This document shows positions 17,290 through 25,985 of a DNA stretch of 64,000 bases, in pieces. The DNA is taken from positions 24,888-88,887 of the forward strand of contig NZ_JAMBPR010000036.1 of assembly GCF_024206475.1 (NCBI RefSeq), read 5' to 3'. This stretch comes from Paraburkholderia sp. CNPSo 3274 (GTDB taxonomy: Bacteria > Pseudomonadota > Gammaproteobacteria > Burkholderiales > Burkholderiaceae). A program made the translations under genes and the position numbers. Position 1 is the stretch's first letter. Each line of letters starts with the position of its first letter. Under the pieces are notes generated by a model, which saw only the letters and a program-made list of their open reading frames with translations, was not told the origin of the DNA and ran no database searches.

Positions 17290-18756
17290 TCATCGAGACG
17301 CTGCGCTCTCGCGGTTGCGCGCCGCCGCCAGCCCGGTGCGGCTTTGCACGCCCCACTTGCGCCGCCCGAGCAGGAAATGCAGCCAGCCGAGCGCCGCGCC
17401 GCTGTGGCGCATCAACTGGAACGAAAACGGCTCGAAGATGGCCGCAAGGAACGCCATGCCGAAACTCGAGTGCGTGCGGTCGCCGCTCCAGCGCCGGTAA
17501 AGATGGACGGAGTACAAATGAAACGCGAGGTCGATCGCGATCTTGCCGACGATCACGCCCAGCACCGGCAGGACAATCGTGAAGCGGCCGTCGAACAAAA
17601 AGCCGATCAACAGCGCGAACGCCGTCAGTCCATAAATGGGCTGCACAGTGTCGAACGCCTTCACGGGCAGCATCATGAGGCCGAGCTTTCCGTACTTGCG
17701 GTTGCCCGTCATGTCGCGATACCAGTACTGCGTTTGCAGGAAGCCCGCGAACCAGCGGCGGCGCTGACGCAGGAACGTCGTGAGCGTACCGGGCGCGTCG
17801 GTGCGCGCGCGGGCGGTGCCGAGCACGCGCACGTCCCAGCCCAGCGCCTTGAGCGCCGAATAGCGGCGCAACCGGTGAATCAGTTCGTAGTCCTCGACGA
17901 GGCAGTCCGCATCGAAGCCGCCCACGGCCATCACGGCATCGCGCCGAAAGCCCGCAAACGCGCCAGAGATGAGCAACAGGCTGTCGGCGCGCATCCACGC
18001 GAAGCGCGAGATGAAATTGCGGATGTACTCGTAGGTTTGGAACCACTCGAAAAAGCGGCCACTCAACGTATGGTCGCAAACCGGCGTGAGCAGGCCCGCC
18101 GCCGCGACCAGTGCTGGCTCGCGGCCAAACGCACTCGCCATCGCGGCGCAAGCGTCCGGTTCGAGCAGCGTATCGGCGTCCACGGTCATGACCGTTTCCG
18201 TTGCGATCGCAAGCAACGCCGCGTTAAGCGCGCGCGCCTTGCCGCCGTGCGCGAGCTTGAGCCAACGCAGATTCGGATACTGCGGCGAAGGCGCGCTCAT
18301 CTGCCCAACGCCTGGGTCGGCCAGGCCATAGCGCTGCGCGAGCAAGGCAGCCGTGCCGTCGGTCGAGCCGTCGTCGGCAATCACGATCTGCTGCGGCGCG
18401 CGGGTTTGCGCGAACAGCGCGTCGAGCGTGATCGGCAGCACGGCCGCTTCGTTGTGCGCGGCGACGATCACGCCGAGCGTCGGCAGCTTCGCCTCGACTG
18501 CGGCCGACGGCGTTGCCGCAGGCGCAAGCAACACGCGCGACTTCCAGGCGACGAACAGCAACAACACCGTGTCGTAGACGACATAGGCAATGCCAGTGGA
18601 CCACGCGACCACGCCTTGCAGGAAGAACGCGCGCGCGAACAGCACGAACCAGAGCGCCATGACGCCCAGGTGGATGGCGATACTCGCGAACGGCGTGGGA
18701 GGCGGCACGAGGCGCGGCGACGTGCGGGCGAGCGCCTCTTCGAGCATATTTTTCAA
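17290..18756 (-). CDS. Processive family 2 glycosyltransferase, membrane-bound
   Basis: 488-aa inner-membrane enzyme of the hyaluronan synthase/PgaC/cellulose synthase type. Two N-terminal helices (about 25-47, 51-72) precede the catalytic domain. It carries the full processive signature: DDGS (128-131), DAD (193-195), ED in LVEDYE (288-289) and QRRRW (331-335). Several C-terminal helices follow (about 360-450), ending in a basic tail. It would polymerise or transfer a sugar from a nucleotide sugar across the membrane. Start is TTG at 18756 with AAGG upstream, or ATG at 18747. It lies 20 bp after the cytochrome b561 gene, likely in one operon; the reason for this pairing is unknown. Confidence 0.87.
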   Translation of the reverse strand: MKNMLEEALARTSPRLVPPPTPFASIAIHLGVMALWFVLFARAFFLQGVVAWSTGIAYVVYDTVLLLFVAWKSRVLLAPAATPSAAVEAKLPTLGVIVAAHNEAAVLPITLDALFAQTRAPQQIVIADDGSTDGTAALLAQRYGLADPGVGQMSAPSPQYPNLRWLKLAHGGKARALNAALLAIATETVMTVDADTLLEPDACAAMASAFGREPALVAAAGLLTPVCDHTLSGRFFEWFQTYEYIRNFISRFAWMRADSLLLISGAFAGFRRDAVMAVGGFDADCLVEDYELIHRLRRYSALKALGWDVRVLGTARARTDAPGTLTTFLRQRRRWFAGFLQTQYWYRDMTGNRKYGKLGLMMLPVKAFDTVQPIYGLTAFALLIGFLFDGRFTIVLPVLGVIVGKIAIDLAFHLYSVHLYRRWSGDRTHSSFGMAFLAAIFEPFSFQLMRHSGAALGWLHFLLGRRKWGVQSRTGLAAARNRESAASR

Positions 18757-18776
18757 GTCGTACCCTTACGTGTTGC

Positions 18777-19394
18777 TCACGGCATCATCCGGCGCAGCAC
18801 CGAATGACGGTCGATCCATTGATGCTTGAGCGCACCCGCAATGTGCAGCGCGAGCACGCCATAAAGCGCATAGCTGCACGCCGTGTGCAGCGCGCCGAAC
18901 TGGTTGTGCAACTGCTCCTTCGTGGCCGGATCGAGGCTCATGATGAAGCCGATGCGCGGCCATTGCACGAGGCCGAAGAGATACATGGGATGCGAGGCGG
19001 CGGCGACCCATGCGGAGTCGTGCAGCCAGCCGGAAAGCGGCATCGCGAAGATCAGCACGTAGAGCGCGACGTGCGCGGCGTGGGCCGACGCGCGCTCCCA
19101 GCCCGGAAATTCGGCGGGCAGCGCCGGCGGGCGATGCGTGAGACGCCACAGCACGCGCAGGATCGCAAGGCCGAGCACGGTAATGCCGATCGACTTGTGC
19201 GTGTCGATCACGAAGCGGATGGCGGTGTCCGAAAGTGCGCCGTCGGGCAGCAGCGCAGCAGTCAGGCCCAGCGCGACGTTCGTGAGGATCAGTAGCGCGA
19301 TCAACCAGTGCAATAGCACTGCAACACGCGTGTACTTCTGCGCGCCTGCGGCGGCATCGACAAACGGAGATTCGGCGGAAAGGGAGGTTTTCAC
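18777..19394 (-). CDS. Cytochrome b561 family protein
   Basis: About 205-aa inner-membrane di-haem cytochrome b of the CybB/b561 type. Four helices carry histidines at the expected places: LLHWLIALLI (TM1), DTHKSIG (TM2), a HAAHVALY segment (TM3) and ALHIAGALKHQWID (TM4). Such proteins move electrons from ubiquinol to other acceptors, including superoxide or periplasmic partners. The start is taken as GTG at 19394 (MKTSLSAESPF); the open frame upstream has no coding character. It is the first gene of a probable operon with the downstream glycosyltransferase, 20 bp away. Confidence 0.85.
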   Translation of the reverse strand: MKTSLSAESPFVDAAAGAQKYTRVAVLLHWLIALLILTNVALGLTAALLPDGALSDTAIRFVIDTHKSIGITVLGLAILRVLWRLTHRPPALPAEFPGWERASAHAAHVALYVLIFAMPLSGWLHDSAWVAAASHPMYLFGLVQWPRIGFIMSLDPATKEQLHNQFGALHTACSYALYGVLALHIAGALKHQWIDRHSVLRRMMP

Positions 19395-19615
19395 GTGGGC
19401 TTGGCCGTTGCGGATCAGTAGGGATAACGCCCGGCGCGGCAAATTTATTCCCGCCGCGCGTTGTCCGCCGGCGGGATTGCGCGATGCTGCCCACACAGCG
19501 ACTCGCGCATTATGCCCCCTCGTCCCTGACGCTGCAGAATCCGCTAGATGGCGGTTCTGCCAGTTTGGCGGCGGCCAGCCGTCATGCAGCGCCTGTGCAA
19601 CTGCCTCGCGCAAAA

Positions 19616-19650
19616 GAAAAACCGGAGCGGGTCGTGCAACCCGTTCCGGT
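19616..19650 (-). terminator. Intrinsic terminator of the catalase gene
   Basis: Stem ACCGGAGCGGGT (19621-19632) / ACCCGTTCCGGT (19639-19650) with one internal mismatch, followed on the minus strand by TTTTTCTTTTG. It lies 20 bp after the catalase stop. Confidence 0.85.
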
Positions 19651-19670
19651 TCTCTCGCGGCTTCGGCGGC

Positions 19671-21134
19671 TTACTTACCGCTGCCCGCCTGCTTTTCGAT
19701 CTGACCGCCCACTTCGGCGTCGATCTTCTTCCAGTAGTCGAACACGCGCTCGCGCACGGGGCTGCCCACGCCGCTCAGGCTCGCCACGACCTGCTGGATC
19801 AGCGCCTCGCGCTGCTTGTCGTTGTAGACGTTGCGCACGAGATCGTGCGCCTGACCGAAATCGTCGTCTTCCGCATGCAGCGAGTAGGCGCTGCGCACCA
19901 TGTCGCCGTCGGCTTCCCAGCCGTCGTCCGCCGCGCCCGTCGTATCCGCCCACGGACGGCCGAAGCTGTTCGGCACGTACGTCGGTGCGTTGCCGCTATG
20001 TTCGTAGGTCATGTTGCCGTCGAACATATAGGTCTGCACCGGCACCTTCGGACGATTCACCGGCAGCTGGTTGAAGTTCGTGCCGATACGCGCGCGCTGC
20101 GCGTCGTTATAGGCGAATGCGCGGCCCAGCAGCATCTTGTCCGGCGAGAGGCCGATGCCCGGCACCGTGTTGCCCGGCGAGAACGCGGCCTGCTCGATCT
20201 GCGCGAAGAAGTTCTCCGGGTTGCGGTTGAGCGTCATCGTGCCGACCTTGATGAGCGGATAGTCCTTGTGCGACCACGTCTTCGTGAGATCGAACGGATT
20301 GAAGCGGTACTTCTTGGCCTGCGCATACGGCATGACCTGCACGGAGAGCGTCCACGACGGATATTCGCCGCGCTTGATCGCATCGAACAGATCGCGCCGG
20401 TGGAAGTCGGCGTCCTCGCCCGCCATCGCCGCGGCTTCGGCGTTGGTGAAGAACTGCATGCCCTGGTTCGTGTGGAAGTGGTACTTGACCCAGAACTTCT
20501 CGCCCTTCGCGTTCACCCACATATAGGTGTGCGAGCCGTAGCCGTTCATGTGGCGCCACGTCTTCGGCAGGCCGCGCTCGCCCATCAGATAGGCGACCTG
20601 GTGCGCCGACTCGGGATTGTTGGTCCAGAAGTCCCATTGCATCTCGCCATTGCGCAGACCCGAGTCGGGCAGACGCTTCTGGCTGCGGATAAAGTGCGGG
20701 AACTTCATCGGGTCGCGCACGAAGAAAATCGGCGTGTTGTTGCCGACGAGGTCGTAGTTGCCCTCGCTCGTGTAGAACTTCAGCGAAAAGCCGCGCACGT
20801 CGCGCCAGGTGTCGGGGCTGCCCATTTCGCCCGCAACGGTCGAAAAGCGCGCCAGCATTTCCGTGGCCGCGCCCTTCTGGAACAAGGCGGCCTTCGTGTA
20901 GCGCGACACATCCTCGGTGGTCTTGAATTCGCCGAACGCGCCGGCGCCCTTCGCATGCGGCTGGCGCTCGGGCACCTTCTCCCGGTTGAAATGCGCCATC
21001 TGCTCGAGGAAATGCACGTCGTGCAGCACGATCGGGCCGTCGGGGCCGATCGTGAGCGAGTTACGGTCGCTGACAGCCGGCGCGCCCGTGCTCGTCGTGG
21101 AATGACCGTGAGACTTGTCGTTCGATGCACCCAT
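19671..21134 (-). CDS. Monofunctional haem catalase
   Basis: 487-aa catalase (small-subunit clade) that disproportionates hydrogen peroxide. Active-site features are visible: the distal His in PHAKGAGAFGEF near residue 60, the distal Asn in NNTPIFFVRDPMKFPHFI, and the proximal haem Tyr in GRAFAYNDAQRARIG. No signal peptide, so cytoplasmic. The ATG at 21134 follows AGGAG with good spacing and begins MGASNDKSHGHSTT; the longer open frame upstream is not coding-like. It is followed by its own terminator, so monocistronic. No OxyR site was identified with confidence upstream. Confidence 0.95.
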   Translation of the reverse strand: MGASNDKSHGHSTTSTGAPAVSDRNSLTIGPDGPIVLHDVHFLEQMAHFNREKVPERQPHAKGAGAFGEFKTTEDVSRYTKAALFQKGAATEMLARFSTVAGEMGSPDTWRDVRGFSLKFYTSEGNYDLVGNNTPIFFVRDPMKFPHFIRSQKRLPDSGLRNGEMQWDFWTNNPESAHQVAYLMGERGLPKTWRHMNGYGSHTYMWVNAKGEKFWVKYHFHTNQGMQFFTNAEAAAMAGEDADFHRRDLFDAIKRGEYPSWTLSVQVMPYAQAKKYRFNPFDLTKTWSHKDYPLIKVGTMTLNRNPENFFAQIEQAAFSPGNTVPGIGLSPDKMLLGRAFAYNDAQRARIGTNFNQLPVNRPKVPVQTYMFDGNMTYEHSGNAPTYVPNSFGRPWADTTGAADDGWEADGDMVRSAYSLHAEDDDFGQAHDLVRNVYNDKQREALIQQVVASLSGVGSPVRERVFDYWKKIDAEVGGQIEKQAGSGK

Positions 21135-21414
21135 TACCGCTCTCCTGATGGATTTGCGAATGGCGGCTGCGCGCACCGCGCCCGTTCGACTGCGAAAGCA
21201 GGTTCGAGCCGCAGTCGGGGCCGCCACCGCTAGATTGGGGGACCAACGCGGGCTGCGCGCATGTGCCAACTTTCGCCACCAGCGCTCGCCCGAGGAACGG
21301 CCATTTTGCGCGCAGACGCGAAGCGCTGCGCTCAAGCGGTTCACGCGCTTCGCAGCCCATCGCGACGTCTGTCGCCGTGTTGGAAATTCTCACCAAAAAT
21401 CAGGCGTTTACATA

Positions 21415-21492
21415 ATTGTTGCGACGCACAAAAACTGCTTGACACGATTTATGGATCGGTTACCATGAAATCGATTGCTGCATCGCACAAAA
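21415..21492 (+). promoter_or_regulatory. Phasin promoter flanked by two copies of a 19-bp operator
   Basis: TTGACA (21439-21444) and TACCAT (21461-21466) with 16-bp spacing form a promoter about 110 bp upstream of the phasin gene, within the 446-bp gap 21135-21580. Two near-identical 19-mers flank it: ATTGTTGCGACGCACAAAA (21415-21433), just before the -35, and ATTGCTGCATCGCACAAAA (21474-21492), at about +1. They match at 16 of 19 positions. The layout resembles PhaR control of phaP in Ralstonia, where PhaR binds near -35 and +1; the GCACAAAA part resembles the PhaR motif as I remember it. Confidence 0.75.
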
Positions 21493-21580
21493 CCTTCTCT
21501 GCGCGAACCGGTGATCGAACCGAAAGCTTGTTTTCGCAACCGAAACCGACGCGTAGCGTCCCCCCCAAAAGGAAAGAGAC

Positions 21581-22144
21581 ATGAACCTGCCGACCCCCGA
21601 ACAGTTCGCCGCCAACCAGAAAGCCGGTCTCGAGGCCCTCTTCGGCCTGACGAGCAAGGCATTCGAAGGCGCGATCAAGCTCGCCGAACTCAACATCGAA
21701 ACGGCTCGCGCGGCGTTCGCCGAAGGTCAGGAACAAGCCCAGCGCGCGTTCTCGGCCAAGGACCCGCAAGGCTTCTTCGCCGTGCAAGCCGGCTTCGCCC
21801 AGCCCGCCGCGGAAAAGGCGATGGCCTACGGCCGCAGCGTCTATGGCATCGTTTCGGCCGCGCAAGCCGAATTCGCCACCGCAGCCCAGTCGCAGTACGA
21901 AACGCAGCAGCGCGCGCTCGAAACGCTCGTGGACAACGCCGCGAAGAACGCCCCGGCCGGCTCGGAAGCCGCTGTCGCCGCGATCAAGTCGGCGCTGAAC
22001 GCCGCCAACAGCGCGTACTCGTCGGTGAACAAGGCTGCGAAGCAGGCTGTGGAATTCGCGGAAAGCAACTTCGACGCCGCCGGCAAGGCCGCGACGAAGG
22101 CCGTCGCGCAAGCGTCGGCGCGCGCCGCCAAGCAGGCTGCGTAA
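21581..22144 (+). CDS. phaP: Phasin, polyhydroxyalkanoate granule-associated protein
   Basis: 187-aa Ala-rich helical protein of the phasin family (PHB granule coat), starting MNLPTPEQFAANQKAGLEAL, which is typical for Burkholderiales PhaP. It is predicted to be almost entirely amphipathic helix and coiled coil, with the usual Ala/Lys-rich C-terminus. It coats polyhydroxybutyrate granules and controls their size and number. The start has AGGAAAGAGAC upstream. Two operator copies flank the promoter, so expression probably follows granule formation through a PhaR-type repressor. The length matches the family. Confidence 0.95.
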   Translation: MNLPTPEQFAANQKAGLEALFGLTSKAFEGAIKLAELNIETARAAFAEGQEQAQRAFSAKDPQGFFAVQAGFAQPAAEKAMAYGRSVYGIVSAAQAEFATAAQSQYETQQRALETLVDNAAKNAPAGSEAAVAAIKSALNAANSAYSSVNKAAKQAVEFAESNFDAAGKAATKAVAQASARAAKQAA

Positions 22145-22201
22145 GCTTTACGCTTCCCTTTCCGCTGGCGGAGGCAACACCTGCCGCCAGTCGGACTGAA
22201 G

Positions 22202-22243
22202 ACGGGCGTGGATCTCGTGCAATGCGAGTTCCACGCCCGTTTG
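22202..22243. terminator. Long hairpin between convergent phasin and hydrolase genes
   Basis: Perfect 11-bp arms ACGGGCGTGGA (22202-22212) and TCCACGCCCGT (22230-22240), extended inward by CTCG/CGAG. Only a short T-run (GTTTG) follows on the plus strand. It probably stops transcription from both sides. Confidence 0.6.
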
Positions 22244-22278
22244 CCATTGGGCGGTCCGGCGCGACGCGGCGTTAGCGG

Positions 22279-23319
22279 TCAAGGCGCGCAGCCTGCCGTA
22301 TCGAACATCGTCGCCAATGCGCAACTCGACGTGAGCATGCGCGCGCCGTCGTGTCCCACGCCCGGGACGATATGAAACGTCTGGATCAAGCCGTCGGGGT
22401 GACGGGTTTGCAGGTAGCGGTAGAAGCCTTGAGCGCGCGCCACGCGTTGCGCGCCCTGCGCCTGTGCAGCACAACTTTTGTCGAGTGATCCCGAGGCCGG
22501 GTCGTCGTCGTTGCCGCCCGCGAGGTAGACGATGCGCCGCTTCACGTAGTCCGCTTCGAGTTGTGCGGGCGTGCGGTCGGCGATGGCCGCCGGCCGGTTC
22601 TCCATACCGTATTTCCAGCGGTCGAAGTCCGCGCAGCGCGAGACGTCGAATGCCGCTGGCGCGCCGTTCGCGTCGGGCCGCAGCGCATCGAAATACGCGT
22701 ACGACGACGGACTCGCCACCACGAAACGCACGTCGATTCCCTCGGCGGCAAGCGCATCCGCATGCGAGACGATCGCGTAGCGCTGCAGCACCTGGGCGCC
22801 GCCCGAATGCCCCGCGAACACGATCGTTTTCAGATTGGGAAACAGACGCCGGTCGGCGAGATGCCGCGCAATGGCGTCGAGCACGGCGTATGAACTCACC
22901 GGCACGCCGCTCGCGGCGCCCGCGCCGGCCATCCACGCGTTGCCGCGCCAGCTCAGAAGATCGCCCGGTTCGTGGTGCGCGCTCACGTCGGCGGTGGCGA
23001 GAAACTGCGGTGCGACAAGCAGCGTGCCCGCAGGATCGACGCCCGCCAGCTCGCGCGCATGCTGCGCGGTGCGAAAGTAGGTATCGGCGTTGCGCAGCCG
23101 TCCATGAACGATGACCACCGCGCGCTGGACGGCGGGCTGCGGCACGTTCCAGTCGGCGCTCACATAAAGCGGAAATTGTGCGTGGCCTTGCGCGGTATCG
23201 ACGGGCATGCGCGCGTCGGCGATCACGCTGACGGGACGCGCCTGTGCGAGTGCAGGCGCTACGGCCAGCGCGATCGCCGCGATCGCAACCGCCAGCCGGC
23301 GCAGAACGTTTGAACCCAT
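22279..23319 (-). CDS. Secreted alpha/beta hydrolase of unknown substrate
   Basis: 346-aa protein with a clear Sec signal peptide (residues 1-27, AIALAVAPALAQA, cleavage after AQA). The mature part has an alpha/beta hydrolase layout: an early strand RAVVIVHGRLRNADTY, the nucleophile elbow GHSGGA (Ser about 169), and a C-terminal histidine in IVPGVGHDGARM. Several cysteines could form periplasmic disulfides. It starts 25 bp after the GntR regulator gene on the same strand, so it may be co-transcribed. It could be a periplasmic esterase or lipase; the substrate is not predictable from sequence. Confidence 0.8.
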   Translation of the reverse strand: MGSNVLRRLAVAIAAIALAVAPALAQARPVSVIADARMPVDTAQGHAQFPLYVSADWNVPQPAVQRAVVIVHGRLRNADTYFRTAQHARELAGVDPAGTLLVAPQFLATADVSAHHEPGDLLSWRGNAWMAGAGAASGVPVSSYAVLDAIARHLADRRLFPNLKTIVFAGHSGGAQVLQRYAIVSHADALAAEGIDVRFVVASPSSYAYFDALRPDANGAPAAFDVSRCADFDRWKYGMENRPAAIADRTPAQLEADYVKRRIVYLAGGNDDDPASGSLDKSCAAQAQGAQRVARAQGFYRYLQTRHPDGLIQTFHIVPGVGHDGARMLTSSCALATMFDTAGCAP

Positions 23320-23344
23320 GAAGGCACTCGCCGCGAAGGGGTGC

Positions 23345-24034
23345 TCAGGAGCCGAACATCCGGTTCACCGCGCGCTCGAGATGCGCGCGCATGGCGGTAG
23401 CAGCGCGTTCGGCGTCGCGCGCCTGGATCGCTTCGAGCACTTCGAGGTGTTCCTGCTGCACGAGGCGCTGCCGCTCGATCGACTTCACAAGCGAGAGGTT
23501 GCGCGACAGGTTCATGCTGAACACCATCTGCTCCTGGATGCCCGAGAGCGCCGTGATGAAGAACTGGTTCTTCGAGGCGCGCGCCACGGCCATATGGAAC
23601 GCGAAGTCGTCTTTCGCGCCGATGCCCGAGGTCTCGATGATGGTCTGCAGGTTGTCCCACTCGCGCTGGATCGCGGCGATGTCTTCGTCTTCGGCCTTTT
23701 GCGCGGCGAGCGAGGCCGCCCCGGCTTCGACCACCACGCGGTATTCGTAGCAGCGACGAATGTCCGACAGCGTTTCGAGCGGCGCGAAGCGGCGCACGTC
23801 CGGATCGGGACGCCGCATGACCGTCGTGCCCGAGCCGTGGCGCGTGGCGATGATGCCGTCCGCGCGCAGCTGGGCAAGCGCCTCGCGCACCGTGGGGCGC
23901 GAGGTCGCGAAGCGCTCCGCGAGCATGTGCTCGGTCGGCAGGCGCTCCCCTTCCTTGTACTCGCCCTCGATGATGCGATTGAGGATATCGCTGTAAATCC
24001 GCGCCGGCATATTCGGCGCTTTCTGCTCAGACAT
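23345..24034 (-). CDS. GntR-family (FadR subfamily) transcriptional regulator of sugar-acid genes
   Basis: About 229-aa regulator with an N-terminal winged helix (residues 10-75, LPTEHMLAERFATSRPTVREAL, recognition helix TSRPTVREAL) and a C-terminal all-helical FCD ligand-binding domain. The FCD domain has the metal-ligand pattern Asp...His (DDFAFHMAVARAS) and a later His (MRAHLERAV). The ATG at 24034 is preferred to the GTG at 24049. FadR-type proteins bind TNGTNNNACNA palindromes; copies of such a site occur at 26798, 38189 and 40923 in front of the neighbouring catabolic operons. It is therefore very likely their repressor, with a sugar acid as inducer. Confidence 0.9.
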   Translation of the reverse strand: MSEQKAPNMPARIYSDILNRIIEGEYKEGERLPTEHMLAERFATSRPTVREALAQLRADGIIATRHGSGTTVMRRPDPDVRRFAPLETLSDIRRCYEYRVVVEAGAASLAAQKAEDEDIAAIQREWDNLQTIIETSGIGAKDDFAFHMAVARASKNQFFITALSGIQEQMVFSMNLSRNLSLVKSIERQRLVQQEHLEVLEAIQARDAERAATAMRAHLERAVNRMFGS

Positions 24035-24211
24035 GATCGGACGGTGCACTTTGGGTTGTCAGGAGTGTCGTCAATTGTAAGTCATATGGCGGGCCGATAG
24101 CGTCCACCTGCCCCCGGCCAGCCCCGCTTTGCGGGTGTTTCCGCTCTTTCCGTCCCGCTTTACCAATTTGCGGCCAATTTACAGCCGCTTGCGCTTTCGC
24201 GTTGGCTCGCC

Positions 24212-24997
24212 CTACCTCAAGGCGCTCACCCGGATGCGCAGCTCCGCTTTCTGCGTCTCTCCCGGCTCCAGCCAGCGCAGGCCGAGGCCGGTGTGAATCG
24301 CGTCGGGCAGGCCGAGCCACGGCTCGACGCAGTAAAAGTCCGAATCGGGCGCGAGCGTCCAGGTCGTGACCGCATACCACGACGCCGTACCGGGCCGGCG
24401 CAGATCGATTTCGATCGCGCGCTGCTGCGACGGCAGCTCGATGCGCACGGGCGTGTCCGGTTCGCCGTCGAGGCAATGAAAGCGGTCGATGATCTGCGCG
24501 TCGTCGAAGCGGTAGTGCGTCTCGCCCGGCGCGGCTTCGGTCGTCGTGCCGTCCGGCAACTGACGGCGATGGACATGGCGCGGCAGCGCGATCGTCGCCT
24601 CGCCGCGCTGCGCGTGCGGCAGCGCGAAATAGAAGTGATGGCCCGCGTAGTACGGCATGCGCGCGTCGCCCGTGTTCGTCGTGGTCAGTTCCACGTCGAG
24701 CGTCGTGTCGTCGGCAAGGCGGTATTCCGCCTCGAAGCGAAACCCGAACGGGCACATCTCGCGCGTTGGCGCGCTGTCGGTGAGCGTCATGCGCACGCCG
24801 TCGCCTTGCGGCGCGATCTGCGCCGCAAACGGCAGATCGCGCGCGAAGCCGTGCAGCGGGATATCCCGCACCACGCCCTGTGCGTCACGCCACCGGCCAA
24901 CGCACGACAGCAGACGCCCACCGGCTTGCGGCGCAACGAGCAGCCGCGCCGCGCCGCGCGCGAGTTCGATGACGTCCTGGTTTTGAAACTGCGGCAT
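24212..24997 (-). CDS. Aldose 1-epimerase family protein (GalM-like)
   Basis: 261-aa beta-sandwich protein of the aldose 1-epimerase family. The conserved His pair is seen in YYAGHHFYFALP (about residue 130) and the likely catalytic Glu in FYCVEPWLGLPDAIH near residue 225. It would interconvert anomers of a sugar or uronate before oxidation. The start MPQFQNQDVIEL at 24997 is chosen because the upstream extension overlaps the lactonase gene in another frame. Third gene of the minus-strand unit RraA, SMP-30, epimerase, which fits a pathway where the substrate must be in the right anomeric form. Confidence 0.85.
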   Translation of the reverse strand: MPQFQNQDVIELARGAARLLVAPQAGGRLLSCVGRWRDAQGVVRDIPLHGFARDLPFAAQIAPQGDGVRMTLTDSAPTREMCPFGFRFEAEYRLADDTTLDVELTTTNTGDARMPYYAGHHFYFALPHAQRGEATIALPRHVHRRQLPDGTTTEAAPGETHYRFDDAQIIDRFHCLDGEPDTPVRIELPSQQRAIEIDLRRPGTASWYAVTTWTLAPDSDFYCVEPWLGLPDAIHTGLGLRWLEPGETQKAELRIRVSALR

Positions 24998-25022
24998 ATC
25001 GGCAACGCGTAATGGGCAACGG

Positions 25023-25985
25023 TCAGTCAGTCGCGCGCAGCGAACCCGCGAAAGCGGGCTCGGGCAGGCCACGCACACCGGCGTCGATGGCGAACACCAG
25101 GCCGTCCTGCTCGCCGGCTTGCGGCGGGCAGATCGTCGTGACATAAAGCACGTCGAGGTTCGCACCGCCGAACGCGCACATCGAAGGCTTCGCAACCGGC
25201 ACCGCCACGCTGCGCTCGAGCCGCCCTGCGGGCGTGAAGCGCAGCAACTGGCCCGCGTCATTCGCGCAGATCCAGTAGCAGCCGTCGGCGTCCACGGCCG
25301 CGCCGTCGGGGCGCCCCGTGTAGTCGTGCAGATCGGCGAACACGCGGCGATTCGTGGGCACGCCGTCGTCGATGTCGTAGTCGAAGGCCCAGATCAGGCG
25401 GCTCGACACATGCGAATCGGACAGATACGTCGTGCGGCCGTCCGGCGACCATGCGAGGCCGTTCTGCGTGCACAACCCCTCGACCACCGGCGCCGACAAG
25501 CCGTCTTGCGCGGTATAGCGATAGAGCTTGCCTGACGGGTCAGGCTCCGCCGCATCCTGCACCATCGTGCCGGACCAGAAACGGCCCTGACGATCGCAGC
25601 GGCCGTCGTTGAAACGCATGCGCGCGGCCTCGTGCGCCACGCTCGCGAGCGGCCGCACACTCACCTCGCCTGCCCGCACATTCGCAGCCGGCTCGTGCAG
25701 CGTCACGGCGAAAAGTCCGGTCTCCAACGCCGCGAGCACGCCGCCATCGCGCGCGAACGCGAAGCAGCCGATGCGCTCCGGCAGCGCCCATTCGGTGCGG
25801 CGCGCCGTGTCGACCCCATAGCGAACGAGCGTTTGAGCGGGGATATCGACCCAGTAAAGCGCGCTTTCCTCAGCGCGCCACACGGGGCACTCGCCGGCAG
25901 ACGAGCGCCGCGCATCGTGCGCCTCGAGCGGCCTCACCGGCGGCGTCGACACAGCATCCAGCGTCACTTCGGGCTGCGTGCTCAA
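25023..25985 (-). CDS. SMP-30/gluconolactonase family lactonase
   Basis: About 320-aa six-bladed beta-propeller of the SMP-30/LRE family, metal-dependent sugar lactonases. Metal-binding positions are visible: Glu in GECPVW, Asn in RFNDGRCDRQGRFWSGT, Asn in TQNGLAWSPD and Asp in GRPDGAAVDADGCYW. It would hydrolyse the lactone made by the uronate dehydrogenase or a sugar dehydrogenase. The start is probably TTG at 25985, which overlaps the RraA-like stop (TTGA) and has AAGGAG 5 bases upstream; an ATG at 26003 is the alternative. The overlap means translational coupling. Confidence 0.88.
   Translation of the reverse strand: MSTQPEVTLDAVSTPPVRPLEAHDARRSSAGECPVWRAEESALYWVDIPAQTLVRYGVDTARRTEWALPERIGCFAFARDGGVLAALETGLFAVTLHEPAANVRAGEVSVRPLASVAHEAARMRFNDGRCDRQGRFWSGTMVQDAAEPDPSGKLYRYTAQDGLSAPVVEGLCTQNGLAWSPDGRTTYLSDSHVSSRLIWAFDYDIDDGVPTNRRVFADLHDYTGRPDGAAVDADGCYWICANDAGQLLRFTPAGRLERSVAVPVAKPSMCAFGGANLDVLYVTTICPPQAGEQDGLVFAIDAGVRGLPEPAFAGSLRATD

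Noticed and set aside
24124..24137. CCCGC-TTT-GCGGG hairpin between epimerase and GntR genes as terminator
   Set aside because: The stem is only 5 bp and the T-rich side is on the wrong strand for the minus-strand operon.
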